Assembly: GCA_031291635.1 (NCBI GenBank)
Contig: JARLIR010000103.1
Coordinates: forward strand, 1-44,280
Length of the DNA: 44,280 nucleotides
Direction: 5' to 3'
Source: Rhizomicrobium sp.
Lineage (GTDB): Bacteria > Pseudomonadota > Alphaproteobacteria > Micropepsales > Micropepsaceae
The first letter of the stretch is position 1, and each line of letters starts with the position of its first letter. The translations under genes and the position numbers were made by a program. The notes beneath the pieces were generated by a model, which made no database searches, had not been told where the DNA came from, and saw only the letters and a list, made by a program, of their open reading frames with translations. Below are positions 29,001-38,483 of this stretch, in pieces.

Positions 29001-29188
29001 CCACAAAAGCTCGCATATAGAAGCCGTTATCTCAAGCCGCACGCGGCAAGCCGAATGTTCATCAGCCGGATCAATTGGGGCAAATTTACGATTGGTTTAC
29101 CGTAGCGCTGCTGTGCCACGAAAAGACACATCTTAAACAGACCTTTACCCAGACCTGAGCACCATGGGCCCTAACACTCGAGGACTCG

Positions 29189-30685
29189 ATGGCCCAGACC
29201 ATACTCATTGTCGATGACGATCCCGTGCAGCGTCGGCTGCTGGAAGCAGCCATCAGCCGCTCCGGCATGACCGTCGTGACGGCTCCCGGTGGCGGGCCTG
29301 CGCTCGATCTCATCAACGGGCCCAAGGGCGAACAGATTGCGCTCGTTCTCCTCGACCTCATCATGCCCGATATTGATGGCCTCGAAGTACTGTCCAAAGT
29401 TCGCGTCAGCCATCCCGACCTGCCGGTCATCGTGCTCACGGCCAAAGGCGGCATCGATTCTGCCGTTGAAGCCATGCGGGCGGGTGCCAATGATTTTCTG
29501 GTCAAACCAGCCAGTCCCGAACGCATTGCAGTTTCGATCCGCAACCAGCTCAAGATCGGTACGCTGTCCGGCGAGATCACGCGGCTGAAGAAAAAGAGCG
29601 ACAACCGGCTCTCTTTCGACGACCTGATCGCCAAATCCGATGAGATGAAGCAAGTGGCACGGCTGGGCGTGCGCGCGGCGCAATCCACCATTCCGATTTT
29701 GATCGAAGGCGAAAGCGGCGTCGGCAAAGAGCTGGTAGCACGCGCCATTCAGGGATCCTCCGATCGCTCCGGCAAACCCTTCGTGGCCGTCAACTGCGGT
29801 GCCATTCCGGAAAATCTGATCGAATCCATTCTGTTCGGGCATGAAAAAGGCTCGTTCACCGGCGCCAATGAACGCCATCTCGGCAAATTCCAGGAAGCCG
29901 ATGGCGGCACTCTGTTCCTTGATGAAGTGGGCGAGTTGCGCCTCGATATGCAGGTGAAGATCCTGCGCGCCTTGCAGGAAGGCGAAGTCGATCCGGTCGG
30001 CGCCAAACGGCCGGTGAAGATCGATGCGCGCATCATTTCGGCAACCAATCGCGATCTGGCAGAGCTGACCAAAGATGGGCGCTTCCGCGAAGATCTGTTC
30101 TATCGCCTCAACGTCTTTCCGATTTTCGTGCCGCCCTTGCGCGAGCGCAAAGCCGATGTCCCAGCGCTGACCCGCCATTTCATCACCCGCTTCGCCATCG
30201 AAGAACACAAGCCAGTGGCTGGGCTGACGCCGGACGCCGCCGATCTGTTGGAACGCTATTCCTGGCCGGGCAATGTGCGCCAGCTGGAGAACACGATTTT
30301 CCGCGCTGTGGTGCTTTGTGATGGCGCCCAACTCGACACTTGCGATTTTCCGCAAATTGCCTCTGCCATGGGCGTGGAAAACCGCCCACGCCGCGCCAGC
30401 ACGGTGGCGGATGCGCAAGCCATGCAAGCGGGCAATTTTGCGCCCGCTTTGCCAAGCTCGCCCTACGCCATGTCGCTGGTCGATGGCGCCGGGCATATGC
30501 GCAAGATGGACGAGATGGAATCCGACATCATCCGCACCGCGATCTCGCGCTATGACGGGCATATGTCCGAAGTGGCGCGGCGGCTGGGGATCGGCCGCTC
30601 GACCCTGTACCGCAAGTTGAAGGAATTCGGCTTGGAAGAGGGCTTGCCCGCCGATCAGGAGCCGCCGCAGCAAGCAACTGGCTGA
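29189..30685 (+). CDS. Sigma54-dependent response regulator (receiver-AAA+-Fis HTH)
   Basis: TILIVDDDPVQRRLLEAAI, LVLLDLIMPDIDG, Walker A GESGVGKE, GSFTGA loop, LFLDEVGEL, HTH HMSEVARRLGIGRSTLYRKLKEFGL. Confidence 0.95.
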   Translation: MAQTILIVDDDPVQRRLLEAAISRSGMTVVTAPGGGPALDLINGPKGEQIALVLLDLIMPDIDGLEVLSKVRVSHPDLPVIVLTAKGGIDSAVEAMRAGANDFLVKPASPERIAVSIRNQLKIGTLSGEITRLKKKSDNRLSFDDLIAKSDEMKQVARLGVRAAQSTIPILIEGESGVGKELVARAIQGSSDRSGKPFVAVNCGAIPENLIESILFGHEKGSFTGANERHLGKFQEADGGTLFLDEVGELRLDMQVKILRALQEGEVDPVGAKRPVKIDARIISATNRDLAELTKDGRFREDLFYRLNVFPIFVPPLRERKADVPALTRHFITRFAIEEHKPVAGLTPDAADLLERYSWPGNVRQLENTIFRAVVLCDGAQLDTCDFPQIASAMGVENRPRRASTVADAQAMQAGNFAPALPSSPYAMSLVDGAGHMRKMDEMESDIIRTAISRYDGHMSEVARRLGIGRSTLYRKLKEFGLEEGLPADQEPPQQATG

Positions 30686-30730
30686 GCAATCGCGGCATTG
30701 TGTACCGTGGCGGCGGGCACCGGCGCTAAT

Positions 30731-30761
30731 CTTCCCCCCGGAAACGGCGCTTCGGGGGAGG
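30731..30761 (+). promoter_or_regulatory. Possible SD-masking hairpin in a 5' leader
   Basis: CUUCCCCC (30731-30738) can pair with the SD GGGGGAGG (30754-30761) just before ATG 30764. Confidence 0.35.
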
Positions 30762-30763
30762 CT

Positions 30764-31639
30764 ATGAGACAGGTCTTTTTCGCGATTATTGCTTTGCTGG
30801 CGTCGGTGGGGGCTCACGCTGCGAACGAGCAGGTGATTGCCGTCTGGAATGGCGTGGCGCCGGGATCGGAAAACTGGGCGTACACGGAAGAAAATAACAT
30901 CTCCGAGCGCGATAAGACGCTCAATTTCCGCAACATCGTGACGCCGACCATCACCGTCTATCGCGCGATCAAGCCGAACGGCACCGGCATGCTCGTCATT
31001 CCGGGCGGCGGCTTCGTCAATCTCGGCTATGGCTGGGAAGGTGAGCGCGTCGCCCAATGGCTGAATGGCCTCGGCGTCACGGCCTTCGTGCTCAAATACC
31101 GCTTGGCAAAAACCGGCGACGACGACGCGCATGACCCGGTCAAGCAGAACGCCCGCATCAATGCCGTCATTCCAATGGCCGTGGCGGATGCCAAACAGGC
31201 CCTGCACGTCGTAAAGACCCGCGCCACCGAATGGGGCCTGACCTCGGGCCGCATCGGCGTTATCGGCTTTTCGGCGGGCGGTTATCTGACCTGGAATACA
31301 GGCCTGCAAAGTGATCCAGCAGGACGCCCCGATTTCGTCGTTCCGGTCTATGCCGGGGCGCCCCAGCCCTTCACGGTCCCGTCAGGAGCGCCGCCCGCTT
31401 TCCTGGTGCTGGCCGATGACGACCGCTACGGCACCGATGGTTCCTTGCGAATCTACAAGGCCTGGCATGATGCGCATGTGCCCGTGGAGATGCACATCTA
31501 CGCCAAGGGCAATCACGCCTTTGCTCTGGGCAAATCCGGCATCCCGACAGATAGCTGGCCGGAACGGCTGAAAGAATGGATGGCGATGATGGGCTTTTTG
31601 CCCGCAGACGCTGGTCCTACCGCATCCCGAGCGCGCTGA
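30764..31639 (+). CDS. Secreted alpha/beta hydrolase / acetylxylan-esterase-like protein
   Basis: Signal peptide [73 protein letters not shown]. Confidence 0.85.
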   Translation: MRQVFFAIIALLASVGAHAANEQVIAVWNGVAPGSENWAYTEENNISERDKTLNFRNIVTPTITVYRAIKPNGTGMLVIPGGGFVNLGYGWEGERVAQWLNGLGVTAFVLKYRLAKTGDDDAHDPVKQNARINAVIPMAVADAKQALHVVKTRATEWGLTSGRIGVIGFSAGGYLTWNTGLQSDPAGRPDFVVPVYAGAPQPFTVPSGAPPAFLVLADDDRYGTDGSLRIYKAWHDAHVPVEMHIYAKGNHAFALGKSGIPTDSWPERLKEWMAMMGFLPADAGPTASRAR

Positions 31640-31859
31640 GGTAAAGGTCCAGCATGGCTTCGGCTTCTTGGAAGTCGGCCTTGTCCAGTTTGCGCAAGCG
31701 GATCACCTGACGCAGGGTTTTGACGTCGAAGCCTTCGCCTTTGGCTTCGGCGTAGACTTCTTTGATGTCATCCGCGAGGGCCTTCTTTTCCTCTTCGAGA
31801 CGCTCTACGCGCTCGACGAACCCACGCAGACGATCTTTCGCGAAGCTGGCTTTGACCAT
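31617..31859 (-). CDS. gapR: DUF2312 family protein (GapR-type nucleoid-associated protein)
   Basis: [70 protein letters not shown]. Confidence 0.93.
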   Translation of the reverse strand: MVKASFAKDRLRGFVERVERLEEEKKALADDIKEVYAEAKGEGFDVKTLRQVIRLRKLDKADFQEAEAMLDLYLSALGMR

Positions 31860-31931
31860 GACGGGCCTCAAAAACTCAGGGGGCGCGGAACCTAGCCCCC
31901 ACCTCCCCCGGGCGCAATGTGAAACCGCCGA

Positions 31932-32702
31932 CTAATTGTGGGTCGTTTGGTCCAGGGCGTCAGATCCCATATCGCTGAGGGCTTGTTCCAGGATCGGGGC
32001 GAGGCGGGCGGCCAAAGCCCCAGCCGCCGTGGGCGCCGCGATCAAATCCTGGCGGATCTCAATCAGGACATGGGGCAAGCCTAGCTGGGTACCGTGGCGG
32101 TTCAGGGTGTCGTTTTCGAGGGCGCCATTGTATGGCTCGTTGTCGCCGGTGATGAAGCCCGCCTCGGACAGACGCTTGATCAAAGGCTGGGCTAGGCGCC
32201 CATCGCGGTCCCACAAGATGCCGAGTTCCCAGGGCCGCGGGCAGCCCTTCCAGACAGGTGTGAAGCTATGGATCGATAACAGAACAGGCAGCATGCCTGT
32301 TTTGCGCACAGCGGCGATCTCTGCCGCGATGGCCGCGTGATAGGGCGCGTGATAGGCCGCGATCCGGCGGGCAATCTCTTCGGGGCCAATATCGCGGTTG
32401 CCGGGAATAAGGCTGCCATCCGACAGTTGCATCACCAGGGTGGGATCGTCTTCACCGCGGTTGAGATCGATCAGTAGCCGCGACCAGCTGGCAAGAAAGG
32501 CCACAGCGGCGAAACGAGCGGCCAAAGCGCGCACAATCTCGGCGGCACCGATGTCGTAGGCGATATGGGTTGCCAACAATCGGGCGGGCAATCCCAAGCT
32601 GCCATAACCCTCCGGTAACTCCGGAGAGGCATGATCACAGAGGAAAATCAGCCCGGATTGAGCTTGGGCTGGGCGGATGGCGACAAAAGGTGTGGCTGTC
32701 AT
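31932..32702 (-). CDS. N-formylglutamate amidohydrolase family protein
   Basis: LIFLCDHASPELPEGYGSLGL, HIAYDIGAAEIVRALAARF, SWSRLLIDLNRGEDDPTLV, LSIHSFTPVW, VLIEIRQDLI. Confidence 0.92.
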   Translation of the reverse strand: MTATPFVAIRPAQAQSGLIFLCDHASPELPEGYGSLGLPARLLATHIAYDIGAAEIVRALAARFAAVAFLASWSRLLIDLNRGEDDPTLVMQLSDGSLIPGNRDIGPEEIARRIAAYHAPYHAAIAAEIAAVRKTGMLPVLLSIHSFTPVWKGCPRPWELGILWDRDGRLAQPLIKRLSEAGFITGDNEPYNGALENDTLNRHGTQLGLPHVLIEIRQDLIAAPTAAGALAARLAPILEQALSDMGSDALDQTTHN

Positions 32703-32798
32703 CAAGCCGTAATCATTGGCATAATGGGCCCCCACCGCAAGACTGAAACAGAGGAGCGTTGACGCCGCCCCCCGTTTGCGCGACATCCTGACAACGCT

Positions 32799-33185
32799 AT
32801 GCGCCTCGTAATTGCCCTGATTCTCGTCTCTACGGTGTCTGCTCGCGCGGACTTTGTTCTATGCAACAAAGCCAACGTGGCGGCCAAGGTCGCTCTTGGG
32901 CAGTACAATGGTATTTCTTGGGAAAGCCGAGGCTGGTGGACAATTCCGTCGCGAAAGTGCGAGACGCTCAAGCCCGGACGACTCACGGCTCGTTACTATT
33001 ACCTATATGCAACAGACGGAGAGTCGGGCACGTGGAACGGAGGTACCTATTTTTGCACCTCCCCCCAGCAGGACTTCACAATCGCCGGGCGGGGTAGCTG
33101 CGCGGCACGAGGATTTGACCGCAAAGGTTTCTTTGCCGTCGATACGGGCAACAGCCCAAATTGGAAGCAATCACTGTCGAATTAG
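32799..33185 (+). CDS. DUF1036 family secreted protein
   Basis: Signal peptide, then FVLCNKANVAAKVALGQYNGISWESRGWWTIPSRKCETL...RYYYLYATDG. Confidence 0.85.
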   Translation: MRLVIALILVSTVSARADFVLCNKANVAAKVALGQYNGISWESRGWWTIPSRKCETLKPGRLTARYYYLYATDGESGTWNGGTYFCTSPQQDFTIAGRGSCAARGFDRKGFFAVDTGNSPNWKQSLSN

Positions 33186-33202
33186 GACGCGGAACACGAT
33201 TC

Positions 33203-34627
33203 ATGAGGCGCAGACGTAAAACGAAAATTCTGGCGACACTTGGTCCAGCCAGCTCGACCCCCGAACGCATCAGGGCGCTTTTCGAAGCGGGCGCCGACGT
33301 GTTCCGCATCAACATGAGCCATACGCCCCATGCGCAGCTTGCGGAATACTACCGCATGCTCCGCGATCTGGAAGAAATGGTCGGCCGTCCGATCGGCATT
33401 CTCGCCGATTTGCAGGGCCCCAAGATCCGTCTGGGCACGCTGCCTGGCGGTCAGCGCGAAGTGCATCGGGGCGACAAGCTCCATCTCGTGCTGAAGTCTG
33501 CGGTGGAAAGCGGTGACGACATTCCCGTTCCGCATCCGGAAATTTTCGCGGCCATTCAGCCGGGCGAAAACATCCTGGTGGATGACGGCAAGATCCGCCT
33601 GACCATCGTCGATGTCGATAAGAATTCGGCCATTGCCGAAGTGCAAAATGACGGTTGGCTGAAGAACAAGAAGGGCGTCAATCTGCCCGATACGGTTCTG
33701 CCGATCCCGGCGATGACGCCGAAGGATCGCAGCGATCTCGATGCGGCACTCGCCGTAGGCGTGGATTGGATCGCGCTCAGCTTCGTGCAGCGCCCGGACG
33801 ATGTTGCCGACCTCAAGAAGATCGTCAATGGTCGCGCCGGTTGCCTTGCCAAAATCGAAAAGCCGCGTGCCATTGAATGGCTGCCGGAAATTCTCGATGT
33901 CTCCGATGCGCTGATGGTGGCGCGCGGCGATCTCGGTGTCGAATTGCCGATGCAGGAAGTGCCTGGTAAGCAGAAGTACATCACCAAGCTCGCCCGCAAG
34001 GCAGGTAAACCCGTGGTGGTGGCGACCCAGATGCTGGAATCGATGATCACTGCGCCGGTTCCGACCCGCGCCGAAGTCACCGACGTTGCCAACGCCGTTT
34101 ATGATGGCGCCGACGCAGTGATGCTCTCGGCCGAGTCTGCTGCTGGTCAGTATCCGATCGAAGCCGTCTCGATGATGGACAAGATCTGCTCGACCGTTGA
34201 AGGCGATCCGCAATACCTCACCTTCATGGAAAGCCAGCGTAACGAGCCGGAATCGACGACGCCGGACGCGATCATGGCCGCCGTGCATGAGATCACCCAG
34301 ACCATCCAGGCCCGTGCCATCGTCTGTTGGACCAATTCCGGTTCGACAGCGCTGCGCGCCTCCCGCGAGCGCTCTGATGCTCCCATCATTGCACTGACGC
34401 CGAAGATCGAAGTCTCCCGGCGCCTGTCCCTCGTCTGGGGTCTGCATTGCATCTACACCGAAGATGCGCAGGATCTTGACGATATGGTCGAGCGCGCGAC
34501 GCGCTTTGCCTATCTGGAAGGCTTCGCCAAGCCAGGCGAGCGCATCGTGGTGACAGCGGGCGTGCCGCTGCGCACCTCCGGCGCCACCAACATGCTGCGC
34601 GTCGCCTTCGTCGGGCCGCAGAAGTAA
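33203..34627 (+). CDS. pyk: Pyruvate kinase
   Basis: KTKILATLGPASSTPERIRALFEAGADVFRINMSH, LADLQGPKIRLG, MVARGDLGVELPMQEVPGKQK, VATQMLESMITAPVPTRAEVTDVANAVYDGADAVMLSAESA. Confidence 0.97.
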   Translation: MRRRRKTKILATLGPASSTPERIRALFEAGADVFRINMSHTPHAQLAEYYRMLRDLEEMVGRPIGILADLQGPKIRLGTLPGGQREVHRGDKLHLVLKSAVESGDDIPVPHPEIFAAIQPGENILVDDGKIRLTIVDVDKNSAIAEVQNDGWLKNKKGVNLPDTVLPIPAMTPKDRSDLDAALAVGVDWIALSFVQRPDDVADLKKIVNGRAGCLAKIEKPRAIEWLPEILDVSDALMVARGDLGVELPMQEVPGKQKYITKLARKAGKPVVVATQMLESMITAPVPTRAEVTDVANAVYDGADAVMLSAESAAGQYPIEAVSMMDKICSTVEGDPQYLTFMESQRNEPESTTPDAIMAAVHEITQTIQARAIVCWTNSGSTALRASRERSDAPIIALTPKIEVSRRLSLVWGLHCIYTEDAQDLDDMVERATRFAYLEGFAKPGERIVVTAGVPLRTSGATNMLRVAFVGPQK

Positions 34628-34647
34628 ATTTCGCAATTTGCGAATAG

Positions 34648-34690
34648 CGAAAAGGGCGTGGTGTTCAGCACCGCGCCCTTTTTGTTTAAA
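34648..34690 (+). terminator. Intrinsic terminator downstream of pyk
   Basis: aaaagGGCGtGGTGttcaGCACCGCGCCCtttttgttt hairpin with T-rich tail. Confidence 0.8.
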
Positions 34691-34796
34691 CAAAAGCCTC
34701 GGAGTCGCCGAATAAATCCACTTATGGTGGCAAATACCCTACTATGGCACCTTCGCTTTTCGACCTAAGCGATGGGCCAGCAACGACGACGCGCCA

Positions 34797-35588
34797 ATGA
34801 CGGACGTAACGACCAAGTCAGCTTCCGGCGACGATGCTCATAGCCGATCGATCAGCCGCCAGCCGCCGCTAATTGTGACATTCAAAGATGGCGCACGCAT
34901 ACTGCGCTATCTCCCACAGGGTAAGATCACGCAACGCGTTGTGCTCTTCGCCAGAGTGAATTCCGCGGCGGATGACCCCTTTCTTTTGCGCCTCATCGAC
35001 CACTTCACAAAGCACGAAATCGGCTTTGATCTCTTTGAAAGTCCTCTCGAAAGAGCCTTCGGGCCGCTCATGCGCCAACCACACTTTCTCCGCTTGCCGT
35101 ACCTCTTACGGGTCATTGCGAAGGCGGTGGTGGTCGCAACAAACCCGTGGCTCTGGAAAGCGTTGCCCCCGCGACTTCAGGGGCAGTTACGCTATGCGAA
35201 GTTTCGCGTGGACAGTTTTGTGGCTGCGCTTCAGCAGCTGGACCCCAGACCCTCCATCGCCATCGGACGCTCGGCCGGGGCCATAGCCATTACGCGCAAT
35301 GCCCAAGCCCTCGGTCTAAAGGCGCTGGTCTGTATCGGGTATCCGTTTCGCCATCCGGAATCGGACGATGAGCCGTCACGCTATGCCCATCTGGCTACAC
35401 TACAGACGCCTTGCCTTATTATTCAGGGGGCGCGCGACCCTTACGGCGATAGTGTCTCCGCGCGGCGCTATGCGCTTTCCGCCACGACGTCGCTGAGTTT
35501 TATCGACGGCGACCACAACAGCGCTTATTCCGATGAGACGCTACGGATTCTGTTGGATCGTGTAACTGCCTTTATTCACAGCTATTGA
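34797..35588 (+). CDS. Alpha/beta-hydrolase-fold protein
   Basis: SIAIGRSAGAIAITRNAQALGLKALVCIGYPF, TPCLIIQGARDPYGD, FIDGDHNSAYSDE. Confidence 0.7.
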   Translation: MTDVTTKSASGDDAHSRSISRQPPLIVTFKDGARILRYLPQGKITQRVVLFARVNSAADDPFLLRLIDHFTKHEIGFDLFESPLERAFGPLMRQPHFLRLPYLLRVIAKAVVVATNPWLWKALPPRLQGQLRYAKFRVDSFVAALQQLDPRPSIAIGRSAGAIAITRNAQALGLKALVCIGYPFRHPESDDEPSRYAHLATLQTPCLIIQGARDPYGDSVSARRYALSATTSLSFIDGDHNSAYSDETLRILLDRVTAFIHSY

Positions 35589-35616
35589 TCCGCCGGCCCA
35601 ACATTTACTGGGTTTC

Positions 35617-36126
35617 TTAGCAGCGGGGCGCCAGCGCGCGAGTCAGATAGCGAACCACCTTCTCGGGCGGTATCCCAGCCTGCCCGGCTTCAGCGAATCC
35701 GAGCTTGGCGTGGAATGCGTCCGAGGCCAAATTGGGCGGCTGCAGGTTCACCTCGCAGCAAACCAGGGCGTGCCCCGCCGCAGCAGCTTGGGCGAATAAA
35801 GACGCATAGAGCGCGCCTGCTAGGCCTTGCCCGCGGGCCTTTTGCGCCACAACGATGCGGTCGATATAGACGAAATTGTCGTAGCGAGCGCGAAACCACT
35901 GATAATTACTGCCGTCATAAGCGGCTCTCTGATCGAAGGCCAACAGGAGCAGGGAATGCTCGGCATTGCTCCAGGCCGCCCAAGCCGCGCTGATGAGCTG
36001 CTGAAAGCGCGCCATCGTCAGCAGGGACAATTCCGTCGCATGGGCGTTGTTGAGCGCGAGCAGATCCTCGAGCGCGGCGGTTGACAGGGCTTTGAGGTCG
36101 CGAATAGCGGGCGCGCAGGAATTCAT
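35617..36126 (-). CDS. GNAT family N-acetyltransferase
   Basis: FVYIDRIVVAQKARGQGLAGALYASLFAQAAAAGHALVCCEVNLQPPNLASDAFHAKLGFAEAG. Confidence 0.88.
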   Translation of the reverse strand: MNSCAPAIRDLKALSTAALEDLLALNNAHATELSLLTMARFQQLISAAWAAWSNAEHSLLLLAFDQRAAYDGSNYQWFRARYDNFVYIDRIVVAQKARGQGLAGALYASLFAQAAAAGHALVCCEVNLQPPNLASDAFHAKLGFAEAGQAGIPPEKVVRYLTRALAPRC

Positions 36127-36169
36127 CGGCGGGGTCTAGCATTATAATGGTGTCGCAGCACGCCCCGGC

Positions 36170-36718
36170 CTAAATCCCCTGCCCCTCAACATTGCGCGAC
36201 AAAGCGTCGATGTGGTGCTGCAGGCCTTCGAACTGAGGGTCGAGGGCAATAGCACGGCGGTACATGGCCAGCGCGCCCGCCTTGTCGCCGTAATCTTCCA
36301 GCATCTCAGCCAGCTGGGCCATAGCCTGGAAATGGCGCGGATTAAGCTCCACGGCCTTCTGCAGGGAAATCATGGCGGCGCCGTCTTCCCCGCCCTCGGA
36401 CTGCATCAGCCCGCGGCGGTGCCAAGCTTCGGCATAGCGTGGTGCGATGGCGATGATGCTGTCGTAAAGCTTGCGAGCGACGTCTTTGTTGCCCACAGCC
36501 AAGGCCGCCCCGGCCCGGGTCATCAATAGATCGATGCTGGGACTGTCCGAATGCAGGAAGCTGCCCAGAATCTGGGCCTCGAGCGGTTTGGCGTCTTCAG
36601 CCGTCTCCGCCGTTTTCAATTGTGCAAACAGCTTATCCACAGGCGAAGGTTCTGCCGCAGCGGAAGCTGCGCAGCAGACCAAAAGCGTGAGGAAAACCAG
36701 TATCCGCATGGGGGGCAA
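36170..36718 (-). CDS. Secreted TPR-repeat protein
   Basis: Signal peptide, then TPR-like ARKLYDSIIAIAPRYAEAWHRRGLM and AMAQLAEMLEDYGDKAGALAMYRRAIALDPQFE. Confidence 0.8.
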   Translation of the reverse strand: MPPMRILVFLTLLVCCAASAAAEPSPVDKLFAQLKTAETAEDAKPLEAQILGSFLHSDSPSIDLLMTRAGAALAVGNKDVARKLYDSIIAIAPRYAEAWHRRGLMQSEGGEDGAAMISLQKAVELNPRHFQAMAQLAEMLEDYGDKAGALAMYRRAIALDPQFEGLQHHIDALSRNVEGQGI

Positions 36719-36784
36719 GGCTAGCGCAATGCCTGGGCGGCCAGAAGAAAAATCAGTCTAGAGTGATCTCCAGATGAGTCCGAT

Positions 36785-36910
36785 TTAACCTTGGCGCGCC
36801 TTGAAGCGGGGGTTCTTCTTGTTGATGACATAGGTGCGGCCGCGCCGACGGATCACGCGACAGTCCTTGTCGCGCTTCTTAAGCGAGCGGAGCGAGTTGC
36901 GGACTTTCAT
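36785..36910 (-). CDS. rpmJ: 50S ribosomal protein L36, non-zinc (C-) type
   Basis: 41 aa [41 protein letters not shown] read from the minus strand; too short for the ORF track. Confidence 0.92.
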   Translation of the reverse strand: MKVRNSLRSLKKRDKDCRVIRRRGRTYVINKKNPRFKARQG

Positions 36911-37053
36911 GGCACGCCTTTTGTAATTCGAACGATTGCGAGCCAAACCGATACGCAGCTCGTCCCGCCAAGGAGGCGCGGTTCTAGTCGGCAGCGATTA
37001 GGGTGTCAACTGTGGGGATTCCGTCGCAAATCCGCGCCGCGGAGATGCTAGGA

Positions 37054-38352
37054 ATGAGTCCCAATGAGTCCGGGGGAGGCGCGAGAAAAGTGCGCGGAAT
37101 TGTTCTGTTTTTGGCCTATCTGCTGTCGCTGCTGTTAATTGCGGTGGCCTATGGGGCGCAAGGGGCCACACCCCCGATACCAACCCCCTCCCCGCTCGCC
37201 GAGGATGCCGCTTTTGCGGCCTTTCTCAAGGATTTCCGGGCAGAAGCCCTGAATGCCGGGATCAAGGCGGAGACATATGACGCGGCCACCAGCGGCATAG
37301 TGCGCAACCAGCGTGTGGCCGATCACAATCTGAATCAGCCCGAATTCGTCAAGCCGATCTGGGAGTATCTCGACAGCGCGGTTTCGCCCCGTCGAGTGGC
37401 CGACGGCCGGACAGTGATGATCGCCAACACGGAGATTCTGGCACAGGTCTCCGCCAAATATGGCACTCCGGGCGAGATTCTTGTCTCGATTTGGGGCAAT
37501 GAATCCGATTATGGCCGCGGCGGGGGCGGCTATAAGATGATCGAGGCGCTGGCGACACTGGCCTATTCCGGCCCGCGCAGCGATTACGCGAGGCCGCAGC
37601 TGATAGCCGCGCTCAAAATGATCGAGCGCGAGCATTATGACCCGGCCAGCATGACGAGCTCCTGGGCGGGGGCTTTCGGTCAGACCCAATTCGTACCCAC
37701 GACCTTCCTGGCCCAAGCCGTAGACGGCGATGGCGATGGCAAGATCGACCTGTGGCACGATGTGCCCGACGCGCTGGCCTCCACCGCCAATGTGCTGGCC
37801 ATGGCGGGCTGGGCGAAGGATAAGCCTTGGGGCTATGAAGTCGCGCTGCCGTCAGGCTTTGCCTATGACGACGCCGATCTCGACCTCACCAAATCCGTCG
37901 CCACCTGGAAAAAGGCCGGAGTGAAGACCGCCGCCGGAAACGAATTGCCCGCTTCGGGCGATCCGGCGTCGATCTTTCTTCCGGCAGGCGCGCAAGGCCC
38001 GGCCTTCCTCGTCTTCGCCAATTTCAAAACGATCCTCCGTTACAACAACGCCGCGTCTTACGCGCTCGCCGTGTGCCTGCTTGGCGATCAACTGAAAGGC
38101 GCGAGCCCGGTGCTGGCGGCTTGGCCCCGCAGCCTCAAACCCCTCAGCCGCGACGAGCGGCTGGCCTTACAGGATTCCCTGGTGCAGCTCGGCTTTGACA
38201 TTGGCAAGGTGGACGGGCTGATCGGCGCCAAATCGCGCGCCGCAGTGCGGGCCTGGCAAAAAGCCCATGCCGTGCCCGCCGATGGCTATGCCACGCTGGA
38301 GATCGCAAGCCGCATCGCCCTGGACGCGCGGGTCAAACTCGCGGTGCCGTGA
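37054..38352 (+). CDS. Lytic murein transglycosylase (MltB-like) with C-terminal peptidoglycan-binding domain
   Basis: ILVSIWGNESDYGRGGGGYKMIEALATLAYSGPRSDYARPQLIAALKMI, SSWAGAFGQTQFVPTTFLAQAVDGDGDGKIDLW, QDSLVQLGFDIGKVDGLIGAKSRAAVRAWQ. Confidence 0.93.
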   Translation: MSPNESGGGARKVRGIVLFLAYLLSLLLIAVAYGAQGATPPIPTPSPLAEDAAFAAFLKDFRAEALNAGIKAETYDAATSGIVRNQRVADHNLNQPEFVKPIWEYLDSAVSPRRVADGRTVMIANTEILAQVSAKYGTPGEILVSIWGNESDYGRGGGGYKMIEALATLAYSGPRSDYARPQLIAALKMIEREHYDPASMTSSWAGAFGQTQFVPTTFLAQAVDGDGDGKIDLWHDVPDALASTANVLAMAGWAKDKPWGYEVALPSGFAYDDADLDLTKSVATWKKAGVKTAAGNELPASGDPASIFLPAGAQGPAFLVFANFKTILRYNNAASYALAVCLLGDQLKGASPVLAAWPRSLKPLSRDERLALQDSLVQLGFDIGKVDGLIGAKSRAAVRAWQKAHAVPADGYATLEIASRIALDARVKLAVP

Positions 38353-38390
38353 TAACACTAGGGACGTGATCGCTGCTCTTTAGGTTCCAC

Positions 38391-38483
38391 CGTCGTGACC
38401 GGGCTTGACCCGGTCATCCATGTCTCCGTCTGTACAAGTGTTCCCACTAGATGGCCGGGTCGGAGCCCGGCCATGACGATGAC
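38391..38483. repeat. Composite palindromic (REP-like) intergenic element
   Basis: Unit GTCGTGACCGGGCTTGACCCGGTCATCCATG and an inverted related unit AGATGGCCGGGTCGGAGCCCGGCCATGACGATGAC flank a ~26-nt spacer. Confidence 0.75.

Noticed and set aside
29105-29188. Possible sigma54 promoter (TGGCAC) near the sigma54 regulator gene
   Set aside because: A TGGCAC hexamer occurs on the minus strand near 29113-29118, but the required GC element at correct spacing is absent.
29171-31309. 712-codon minus-strand ORF opposite the sigma54 regulator and esterase
   Set aside because: Same antisense codon-bias artefact; composition is unlike a real protein and the plus-strand genes are certain.
33182-34693. 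503-codon minus-strand ORF opposite pyk
   Set aside because: Antisense artefact; reads through the pyk terminator region and shows no motifs.
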